DNA of 64,000 bases. Origin: Panopea generosa (lineage: Eukaryota > Mollusca > Bivalvia > Adapedonta > Hiatellidae). The position numbers and the translations under genes were made by a program. This document shows, one piece after another, positions 45,000-54,544 of the stretch. Under the pieces are notes generated by a model that ran no database searches, was not told where the DNA came from, and saw nothing but the letters and a program-made list of their open reading frames with translations. The stretch lies in assembly GCA_029582155.1 (NCBI GenBank), contig CM055909.1, positions 46,316,412 to 46,380,411 on the forward strand, in the 5' to 3' direction. Numbering within the stretch: position 1 is the first letter of the stretch; every line of letters begins with the position of its first letter.

Positions 45000-46215
45000 A
45001 CATGAAATCTCACAGACTCAAAGTGTTGTCAAACAAACTCAAAGTGTATCCTTGACCTTTTAGGTACACATGTGGCTCTTACGCATGAATTTATCCATAG
45101 GTGATAAAGTTACAGATCGGACATGAAATCTCAGTCAGACTGGAAGTGTCATCAAACAAAGTTAAATTGTGACCTTGACCTTTGAAATGGGAGTCTGGGT
45201 ATAAAGTGCAACATGTCGTCACGTTATGTTGATCAATGGCAGCAAGTATTTATAAAATCCATCTTTGCACGACAAAGTTATTGGTCGGACATGAAATCTC
45301 AAACACAATGAAAGTGTTGTCAAACAAACTTGAAGTGTGACCTTGACTTTTGAGGTACGCATGTGGGTCTTACAAGTAACATGTCATGTCATGCTGATCA
45401 ATTGAGCCAAGTGTTTTACAAAGTTACAGACCGGACACGAAACCTCAATCGGACTGAAAGTGTCATCAAACAAAGTTAAATTGTGACCTTGACCATTATA
45501 GTGGATTCTAGGTGTAACGCACAACACATCATCATGTTATGTTGATCATTTGTAGCTAGTATTAACAAAATCAATCTATGCATGACAAAGTTACAGGCCA
45601 GACACGAAATCTCAAACAGACTGAAAGTGTTGTCAAACAAACTCAAAGTGTGACCTTGACCTTTGAGATACGGGTGTGGGTCTTACCTGCAACACGTCGT
45701 CATGTTATGTTGATCAATTGTAGCAAGTATCATTAAAATCCATTTATGTATGACAAAGTTACAGGCCAGACATAAAATCTCACACAGACTCAAAGTGTTG
45801 TCAAACAAACTCAAATTGCAACCTTGACCTTTGAGGTATGGGTTAGGGTCTTACTTGCCACATGTCGTCATGTTATGTTGATCATTTGTAGCAAGTATCA
45901 TTAAAATGACAAAGTTACAGGCTGGACACGAAATCTCACACTCAAATTGTTGTCAAACAAACTCAAATTGTGACCTTGACCTTTGAGGTATTGGTGTGGG
46001 TCTCACTCAACGACACGTCGTCATGTTATGTTGATCATTTGAAGTAAGTATCATTAAAATCCATTTATGCATGACAAAGGTACAGGTAGGACCCAAAATC
46101 TCACACAAACTCAATGTGTTGTCAAACAAACTCAAATTGTGATCTTGACCTTTGAGGTATGGGTGTGGGTCTTACTCGCGACATGTTGTCATGTTATGTT
46201 GATCATTTGTAGTAA
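45000..46215. repeat. 150-170-bp tandem array with TGACCTTGACCT motif
   Basis: Seven to eight units, each with TGTCAAACAAACTCAAA, TGACCTTGACCTTTGAGGTA, GGGTCTTAC, TCATGTTATGTTGATCA, GACAAAGTTACAGGC and GACACGAAATCTCA. The 12-mer TGACCTTGACCT (AGGTCA direct repeat with no spacer, read on the minus strand) is exact at 45170, 45651 and 45971 and near-exact in other units. The same family lies inverted at 53110-54540. Confidence 0.9.
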
Positions 46216-46266
46216 TGTGTCTTCAACATGATAATTATGCACAATCAATTTCCTTTGCAGACTTTA

Positions 46267-46491
46267 GGCCATTATAAATTCATTGCTAGATTATCATCCC
46301 CGCCTGCCCCTTAATTTTCATGCTGCCCCGACCCTTTTTATTTTCATAAAATAATTTTTTTTTTTTTTATTAAAAAAAAAACCAAAAAAATTTTAAAAAT
46401 GAAAAATAAAATAAAAACAAAATAAAATCCTCCCGCCCTTCCCGTTTAAGAAAAATTTGGATGATAATCTAGCAATTAATTTATAATGGCC
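46267..46491. mobile_element. GGCC MITE, copy 4, with TTA target duplication
   Basis: GGCCATTATAAATTCATTGC to AATTTATAATGGCC, flanked by TTA at 46264-46266 and 46492-46494. A-rich interior; no ORF. Confidence 0.88.
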
Positions 46492-46496
46492 TTATA

Positions 46497-46797
46497 GACG
46501 GAGGATATGGGGTAGCGCGCCCGCCTGGCACAGTGAAGGTTGTCACTTTGATCCCCGGATGGGTTATACCTCCAAAGACTTAAAAAAATGGTACTAAAAG
46601 ATTCCTTGGCTGGTGCCCAGCATTTAGAGGATAGTTCTAGGTTGGGTTGGCCCAATGTCAATATAATGCGACTGAGCGGGGCATCATACCATGTGTCTGC
46701 AGCATGATACTCCAGTGTGGCAGTGCTCAGAATACTGTCTCTAGTAGACACCATTACAATATTACTGAAAAAATTGTTTACAACAACAACAACAATG
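46497..46797 (+). mobile_element. SINE family A, complete copy with (CAA)n tail
   Basis: Head with diverged A box (GGTAGCGCGCCCGCCTGG) and B-box region TTTGATCCCCGG; body CCAAAGACTTAAAAAAATGG, GCATCATACCATGTGTCTGC and ACTGAAAAAATTGTTTA; tail (CAA)n at 46778-46795. It starts 3 bp after the TTA that flanks the GGCC MITE. Confidence 0.88.
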
Positions 46798-46805
46798 ATC
46801 AAAAT

Positions 46806-47150
46806 CCAGTGAAGAAATGGAATGACGGGACAGATGGACAGTCTCAGGTACAGACACTATTGCCAAACATAATGAAATGACAGGACAGATGGACAGCCTC
46901 AGGTACAGACACCATTGCCAAACATAATGAAATGACATAAAAAATAGACAGCCTCAGGTACATACACTGCATAATTGCCAAACATAATGAAATGACAGGA
47001 CAGATGGACAGTCTCAGGTACAGACACCATTGCCAAACATAATGAAATGACAGGACAGATGGACAGCCTCAGGTACAGACACCATTGCCAAACATAATGA
47101 AATGACAGGACAGATGGACAGCCTCAGGTACAGACACTATGCCAAACATA
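46806..47150. repeat. 55-bp tandem repeat, about six units
   Basis: Unit GAAATGACAGGACAGATGGA CAGCCTCAGGTACAGACACC ATTGCCAAACATAAT; the third unit is altered. It lies in the presumed intron about 100 bp from the splice donor of the large exon. Confidence 0.93.
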
Positions 47151-47251
47151 ATCTGATTAACAACTTCTCTCACACTGTCAATTGTACATGCCAACTTTCA
47201 ATATACATTTACCTGAATATTGGTTGAATGGTGATCAATCAGGAAACACAC

Positions 47252-49483
47252 CTTTGTTGTGTCAAATCAATTGCATCAGTGTTTATTTCATTGCCCATAT
47301 TTCGTACATAATCCTTGACGGATATTTTCCCCTCGTCAGTGGTTGTGTTAAGCCTACCACATGACTTCATATGTGCGTACACTATAGATAGTTCGTCCAA
47401 TATTTCAGAATCAGAATCTGAATCGTCCAATGGAGCTAAATGAATAGAAATCAATTCATTACCATCATTTTCACTTGTATCTTCCAAGTTTCCTCTTTCC
47501 TTACTTGTTTCCATACTGTTCATAGATGGTGAACCACAACGAACTTTATTTGAACTGCTGTAATCCTTCACTTCATCATTATTGTTTGCATCACTAGTGG
47601 CACTGTAACCAGTGTCTGGCACGCCAAGGTCGTCGGGAAAGTAGTAATCTCTCATCTCATTTATGTCACATTCTTGTGTCATCAATGCTGCTATTAGCAA
47701 TCTATGTTTATTCTTACTATTAGTTTCAGTGCCCTTAGAGTTGCTTTTCATATCATTAACATGAGGCGTGGGCGACCTGGACGGAATCTGTTTCGTTGCA
47801 TCTGGTAAATAATACCTATCAGATGCCAGTCTGCTGGGGGGAACATGCGCAGATGTTCTTTGTTGATAACTGCAACTGGTAAAGCTGTTCTCAAGTTCTC
47901 TCCCTATAATTTGTCTGTTTTGGGGATGGGGAGGAAATTCATTTGTCCAATTGGAAGTCCAATGTCTTTTATTAATATTATTTCCACTCAAATCACTGAA
48001 GTCCTTCCTGTTTGCTTGTTGGGGATAAACATGAGTGGCTGTGAAATATGGATGAGGTAAACTTCTTGCGTCTTTCTCACCCCTGATTTGAAATTCTCTT
48101 TCACCCCATCTTTGATACTGCATCTCAACCCTGTCTGTATGCTCATTTGCATTCCTTACATGATAATCTATTTCACCTCTATTTCTATGATCTTTCTCAA
48201 CTCTATTCTGATAGTCTATCTCTACCCTATTTCTATAACCATTTTCAACCCTATTTCTATAATCACTTCCAACACTATTTCTATGATCTTGCTCAATTCT
48301 ATTCTGATAGTCTTTCTCTACCCTATTTCTATAACCATTTTCAACCCTATTTCTATAATCATTTTCAACACTATTTCTATGATCTTGCTCAATTCTATTC
48401 TGATAGTCTTTCTCTACCCTATTTCTATAACCATTTTCAACCCTATTTCTATAATCACTTCCAACACTATTTCTATGATCTTGCTCAATTCTATTCTGAT
48501 AGTCTTTCTCTACCCTATTTCTATAACCATTTTCAACCCTATTTCTATAATCATTTTCAACACTATTTCTATGATCTTGCTCAATTCTATTCTGATAGTC
48601 TTTCTCTACCCTATTTCTATAACCATTTTCAACCCTATTTCTACAATCATTTACAACACTATTTCTATAACCAGTTTTCAATTTCAGTCCTATTTGGATA
48701 TGGTGCTGTTAAATCTGTACTTTCATTTACATTGTATCTTTGGTAAGGAAATGCAGTTCTCTGTAATCCATTGTCTGCACACACATTATTCAGAATACTC
48801 TCATAATTCGGTGGACTGGTTCTAAACAAACATTGTTTCATTAAAGAAACATTCTGATTCATCGTGTTAATATCTTCATCTAATGTCAAGTTTTCTTCTT
48901 GATGGGCCTTACCAGTATCACTGACTTTCTTATGAACTTCATCTGATGTATGAAGATCGTCACTCAATATCTCATAGTTATAATCCATTTGTTTCTCGTT
49001 ATTTTCTGAAATTGACACTGCCATAGTATCACTTCCGGCACCTGAAGACCTTTCTTCCAAAGAATCGTAAAATTCATCAATCTGTCGTTCTATCACTTCC
49101 GAAATTGTCTGTTTACCATTAGATGTTCGTACTGCTTGTCTTCCAGCATCATTATCATTATTATTGTTGTTGTCCAATTCTGAATCAACAACTATAACTT
49201 CAGTATCACATCCTTTGTTTTCATCTACTCTGCTGAAACTGTGTTTCTTCTGATTCTTCTTAGGTTTTGATATGTTATCAAACATAGTCAAGATATGATC
49301 ATCTATATAATCAGAAAACGTTCTCGAACCGTTTTTGCCGTGCACCTGTGCACCTCCTTTACATTTGTTAATTAACCTCATGTTTTTAATTACCTGCGTA
49401 TTGTTTACAGTCTTTGATACATTTGTTTTAGGTGGTCTTCCTCGTGGTCGAGGTCTGCGTTGCTCTAGTCTGGCAAAAGCCAT
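47252..49483 (-). CDS. AT-hook protein with tandem YRNRVEN repeats, large exon (one frameshift)
   Basis: Start ATG at 49483 in good context (ATTATGG) with an in-frame stop upstream; an internal exon with acceptor CCCAG near 49508 is the alternative. Residues 10-19 are an AT-hook (RPRPRGRPPK), so nuclear DNA binding is likely. Residues 55-69 (TFSDYIDDHILTMFD) and 126-140 (TISEVIERQIDEFYD) are two copies of one amphipathic motif of the I/LxxxIxxxI/L type seen in nuclear-receptor corepressors. Acidic, Asn- and Ser-rich linkers follow. At 48671-48675 one extra base compared with every repeat unit shifts the frame. The second frame codes ~20 eight-residue repeats, then a hydrophilic region with DDSDSDSE, ending at CAAAG|GTGTGT (47252/47251), a donor in phase with the exon at 37914-38160. 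Full product about 820 residues. Family unknown; a corepressor link is weak. Confidence 0.72.
48165..48690 (-). repeat. Coding minisatellite, 24/96/192-bp periods
   Basis: Basic 24-bp unit coding for eight residues (DYRNRVEN, GYRNRVEK, DYQNRIEQ, DHRNSVEN). Four make a 96-bp unit: CTTGCTCAATTCT recurs at 48288, 48384, 48480 and 48576, exactly 96 apart. Alternate 96-bp units differ (AATCACTTCC or AATCATTTTC), giving a 192-bp super-unit. The array stays open in all three minus frames and two plus frames, which produces the false plus-strand frames 48088-48825. Confidence 0.95.
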
Positions 49484-49507
49484 AATTAATCCTCCTCCCA
49501 AATGCAC

Positions 49508-49734
49508 TGGGTATGTGTCTATTCAGTGAATGATCTTGTTTTATTGTGTGATTTTTTCACACACACCAAAAAAGCATTACCAGTATTTTAAATGTTTATC
49601 ATTAAAATAATTAATTATTTTCATTCTTGCAATGATATATACTTCACTTACTTTCTGTCCTTATTCATACATTTAATTTATTTTACTACATAGATAAATA
49701 TCTACATTTCCCTTTCGTTTCATTTTCCTTCAAG
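49508..49734. promoter_or_regulatory. Upstream flank of the AT-hook gene (promoter or intron)
   Basis: AT-rich DNA directly upstream of the start codon. No TATA box or other element could be assigned with confidence. Confidence 0.25.
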
Positions 49735-50255
49735 TAATTAATAATTATGTCCTCATATATTCCCCGTAGCAACTTTATGTACTTTACCAATAAATATGTC
49801 CTTGTACATTCACTGTAGCAAATTATGTGTCCTTTTTTATACACTGTATCAATTAACATGTCCTTGTACATTCACTGTACCAATTAACGTATGTTGTAAT
49901 ACATGCACTGTACCAATTAATATGTTCTCGTATTTATGCACTGCTCTAATTAATATGTCCCTGTACATGCACTGTACTAATTAATAAAGATGTCCTTTAC
50001 CAATGAATATGTCCCTGTGCATGTACTGTGCCAGTTAATATGTCCCGATACATGCAATGTACCAATAAATAAATTGTACAAATTTAATAGATTCTTGTAT
50101 ATTCACTGAAACAATCACTATATTCTTATATATGCCCAACACCAATTAATTTGTCCCTAAACAATCATGCACTGTACCAATTAATATGTCCCTGTACATG
50201 AGCTGTACACATTAATATACTCTTGTATATTCACTGTTACAATTAATAGTAATGA
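49735..50255. repeat. ~31-bp tandem repeat
   Basis: About 16 units of ATGTCCCTGTACATGCACTG TACCAATTAAT, with length and sequence variation. Confidence 0.9.
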
Positions 50256-50637
50256 TTATATTAACTGATGTCCAATTTACTGAAAGTCTCCAATAAACAA
50301 TTTTCAACTTTTAATCTACCTTCCTTTTGACACACACTACAGCAGAGAGCGGCAACATGCTCCATTAGCAAAACACAGTTTGAAAGAGGTGATGGAAGGT
50401 TTACACTTTAACCGATGTAAAACATGCAAATTTATATGTCAGGTGACTTGCAAAATTGTTTCATACCTTATCAAGTTATTTAAGTCATTGTATCAACCGA
50501 ACCAGAAAAGAATTTATACACTCATGCGTCATAAAGGGGTCTAGTTAAATTAGTAATTGTTTAATTTGTCTAAAAAAAGGAGCAGTCAGATGTTTTGTTT
50601 TTTTTCTTGTTTTTTTTTTATCTTCAAATTAAAATAA
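50256..50637. other. Spacer
   Basis: No gene or recognised repeat. Confidence 0.4.
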
Positions 50638-51338
50638 CAAGAACTGCTGTCGGAGGGACAGCGTGCTTGACTATTTCAATGCTGTTCTAAAACAATACCT
50701 TTTTCAGGGAATAAGTACCAAACGGAGGACAATTAAAACTCAGGGGTGGTAAAATTAAAGTATAATTATTGCTTATCTGTTAAAAATAAATTAGCAAAAT
50801 AATTCACCAACACTATTCATTTTCATTATCAACAGTTAAGTTTTTTGAAAACAACAAAGTGAATGGATGGCTAGTATTGCCTTAATATTATATAATTCAG
50901 CATGACATATAGGCCTATGCACTAACATCACCTCAGAGGGCAATATATCAGTACCAGTTCATGAAAATGGATCTAGTGTTGAAATAATGATGTACCAACA
51001 GCATGCACAGTTCATCACAGCTGGATACTCTTTCATGAAAATGAAGAAAATTATTCTAAAAAAAAAAACAACATAGTTAAACTTTACAACATAGTTAAAC
51101 TTTAATAAAAAGGAAAAAAAAAAGAAAAAAGTTTAAAACTTTTAGAAAATACAAAGAAAATTTTTTTATTTTTTTTTACCCCAATTTTGCCCCCAGGGCC
51201 ATAGTTTTTGAACAAAATTGAAAGAGGACCACAAACTGACCCTATTTGTAGAACATCTTAGATCAAGGCCTTGTACTACAAACTTTAACCTGATAAAAAT
51301 TTCTAACCAGAATTTTATGTACACTGAAGCAGAAAATA
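50638..51338 (+). mobile_element. AACAAGA-type element, interrupted or truncated
   Basis: Opens AACAAGAACTGCTGTCGGAG GGACAGCGTGCTTGACTATTTC, close to the start of 35503-36045. The interior is AT-rich with A-runs. Its expected 3' end is absent; the next element starts at 51339, so it was probably cut by that insertion or decayed. Confidence 0.5.
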
Positions 51339-52676
51339 AACAAGAGGGCCAAGATGGCTCTATATCGCTCACCTGACTGACCTTGAGTCACCCAACTTAA
51401 GTAGATTATATAATACATGTACACTCAAAATTCCAGAAAAATGAGATAGGCAAGCAGTTAGAATTTTGATTTGTTTTGAAGATGTAACAAATGAGTAGAA
51501 GAGTTCAAACTTAGTAGAGCTTCACCCATGGTAAATGTCAGTGAAATTACATTGTAATCAGGTCAGTAGATTCTGACAAGAAGTCTTTTGAAGTGTTTAC
51601 TATAGCTGCCAATATAGTAAACTGGCACCTCACTGTGGCGGTCATGTTTTTTAAACAAATCACAACGGCTTGAACAAACTTGGTAAAGGGTCACCAAAGG
51701 AACATTTCTGTGAAAATGTTTTAAAATTGATCTGGTGGTTTCTGACTAGAAGATTTTTTATGTTTTTACTATAGCTTATATAGTAAACTAACCCCACCCC
51801 CTGGCCACCATGTTTTATGATGAATCACTACGGTTTGAACAAACTTGGTGAAGGATCCTCCAAGAAACATTTCTGTGAAATTATTTCAAAATCAAGCCAG
51901 TAGTTTCTGACAAGAAGATTTTTTAAATTTTTACTATAGCTTATATAGTAAACTAACCCCACCCCTGGCGGCCATGTTTTCTCACGAATCAAGATGGCTT
52001 GAACAAACTTGGTAGAGGGTCACCCAAGGATCATTTCTATGAAATTATTTTTAAATCGAGCCAGCAGTTTCTGACAAGAAGATTTCTAAGTTTTTACTAT
52101 AGCTTATATAGTAAATTAACCCCACCCCCTGCCACCATGTTTTTTGACGAGTCAAGATGGTTTGAACAAACTTGGTAGAGGGTCAGCCAAGGATCATTTC
52201 TATGAAATCATTTTAAAATCCAGCCAGTCGTTTCTGACAAGAAGATTTTTTAAGTTTATACTATAGCTTATTTAGTAAACTAACCCCACTTCCTGGCTGC
52301 CATGTTTTTTGACGAATCAAGATGCTTGAACGAACTTGGTAGAGGGTTACCCAAGGAACATATCTGCGAAATAATTTTAAAATCAAGCCAGTTGTTTCTG
52401 ACGAGAAGATTTTTAAAGTTTTTACTATAGCTTATATAGTAAACTAACCCCATCCCCTGGCCGCCATGTTTTTTGATGAATCAAGATGGCTTGAACAAAC
52501 TTGGTAGAGGGTCACCCAAAGAACATTTCTGTGAAGTTATATCAAAATTGGCACAGTGGTTTTAGAGAAGAAGTTGTTAGAAGCTAAAAGTTAATGACGG
52601 ACGACAGACAACGGACACCAGGCGATCACAAAAGCTCACCTGTGAGCCTTTGACTCAGGTGAGCTAAAAAGCATAC
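51339..52676 (+). mobile_element. Helitron/pearl-like element 1 with ~165-bp internal repeats
   Basis: 5' end AACAAGAGGGCCAAGATGGC, then CTATATCGCTCACCTGACTG. The 3' end is hairpin AGCTCACCTG-TGAGCCTTTGACT-CAGGTGAGCT followed by AAAAAG. Inside are about six units of ~165 bp marked by CTATAGCTTATATAGTAAAC (near 51770, 51936, 52099, 52261 and 52428), TTGAACAAACTTGGTAGAGG and GTTTCTGACAAGAAGATTTT. Near-identical ends recur at 54545 and 57105. No protein is encoded. Confidence 0.8.
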
Positions 52677-53089
52677 AATTCAATTTTTTTGTTTGTAAAA
52701 CATTGATGCAATAGTTTTGTTAAAAAAGCATGAAATAAAGTTTTTCTCTTGTTTCTGTGCTATTCACTGTTTGTTTGACTAAAATATTACTTCCATAATT
52801 CACATTATGAAAGTTGTAATGTGATTATACTTGGAAACAAACATGCATATTCATAAAATAATACATCAATATTTTCACATTTTGCATTGAGGCTTTAGTG
52901 GTGGTATTGTTTCCAGTACCCAAAGACAGGAGGTAAGTCACACATGCTCAACTGATAGCAACAATTTCTTAAACACGATGTTTAATTCTACAAATATATT
53001 ACAAAACATTATGAGAAATTCAGCTGTGTTGTGAAAATTTTAAATGGACCTGTACATTTCTCTAATAAATCATTTGAATTTATATGTCC
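52677..53089. other. Spacer
   Basis: AT-rich; nothing recognised. Confidence 0.4.
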
Positions 53090-54540
53090 CCACCTCCACC
53101 AAAAAATTTTGGGGTGGCATATAGTAATCGCAGCATCTGTCTGTCCTTCTATCTGGTATTTCGTTTCTGGCCTGTATCATGCATAGATACATTTTGTTGA
53201 TACTTGCTACAAATGATCAACATTACATGACGACGTATCGCGAGTAAGACCCTCACCCTTAACTCCAAGGTCAAGGTCACAATATGAGTTTGTTTGAATA
53301 CACTGAGTTTGTGTTAGATTTCTATCCAGCCTGTAACTTTGTCATGCATAGATGGATTTTATAAATACTTGCTACAAATGATCAACATAACATGATGAGA
53401 TGTTGTGAGTGAGACCCACACCAGTACCTCAAAGGCCAAGGTCACAATTTGAGTTTGACAACACTTTGAGTCTGTGTGAGATTTCGTGTCCGGCCTGCAA
53501 CTTTGTCATGCATAGATGGATTTTTATAAATCATCAACATAACATGATGACGTATTGCACTTAATACCCAAACTCCCACTACAAAGGTCAAGGTCACAAT
53601 TTAACTTTGTGTGACAACACTTTCAGTCATTTTGACATTTCTTGTCCGGTCAATACCTCAAAGGTCAAGATCACAGTTTGAGTTTGTTTAACAACACTTT
53701 GAGTCTGTGAGATTTTGTGTTCGGCCTGTAACTTTGTCATGCATAGATGGATCTTAATAATACTTGCTACAATTGATCAACATAACATGATGACGTGTCG
53801 TGAGTAAGACCCACACCAGTACCTCAAAGGCCAAGGTCACAATTTGAGTTTGACAACACTTTGAGTCTGTGTGAGATTTCGTGTCCGGCCTGCAACTTTG
53901 TCATGCATAGATGGATTTTTATAAATCATCAACATAACATGATGACGTATTGCACTTAATACCCAAACTCCCACTACAAAGGTCAAGGTCACAATTTAAC
54001 TTTGTGTGACAACACTTTCAGTCATTTTGACATTTCTTGTCCGGTCTGTCATCTATGGATAAATTTTAAAAACAATTGGCTCAGTTGATCAACATGACAT
54101 AATTAAGTGTCGCATGTAAGTCCAAGAACCTTTCCTCAAAGATCAAGGTCACACTTTCAATCTGTTTGATATTGTGTGTCTGGTCTGTGACTTTGCCTTT
54201 AACTTGGGGCAATTTATCAAGATGACATGACGACATGTCATAAGTAAGACCTAGACCAATACCTAAAAGGTCAAGGTCACACTTTTAGTATGTATGACAA
54301 CACTTTGAATCTATTTGAGATTTCAAGTCCGTCATTTAACTTTATCATGCATGGATGGATTCCAAAAACACTCGGCTCAATTTACCAACAATTGATCTGT
54401 AACTTTGTCTTACATTTAGGGATTTTAAAAGTGATCAGCATGTCATGATGATGTTTCAGCAGCATTTAACTGTTGAAATACCTAGACCATGACATCATAT
54501 GTCAAGGTCAAAGTTCACAGAGGTCAAGGTCATGCTTTAA
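53090..54540 (+). repeat. 150-200-bp tandem array with AAGGTCAAGGTCA motif
   Basis: Opens TCCCCACCTCCACCAAAAAA TTTTGGGGTGGCATATAG. Units carry GTAACTTTGTCATGCATAGATGG, TGATCAACATAACATGATGA, CTCAAAGGTCAAGGTCACAA and CAACACTTTGAGTCTGTG. The 12-mer AGGTCAAGGTCA is exact at 53268, 53585, 53980 and 54268. Same family as 45000-46215, inverted. A block of about 239 bp (53413-53651) reappears unchanged by eye at 53808-54046. Confidence 0.9.
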
Positions 54541-54544
54541 TGTA

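Noticed and set aside
46476..46880. 108-codon minus and 77-codon plus frames
   Set aside because: They lie over a family A SINE and the MITE end; both are repeat-derived.
48088..48825. 245- and 199-codon plus-strand frames over 48088-48825
   Set aside because: Antisense shadows of the coding minisatellite. They lack any non-repeat domain, while the minus frame joins non-repetitive protein-like sequence on both sides.
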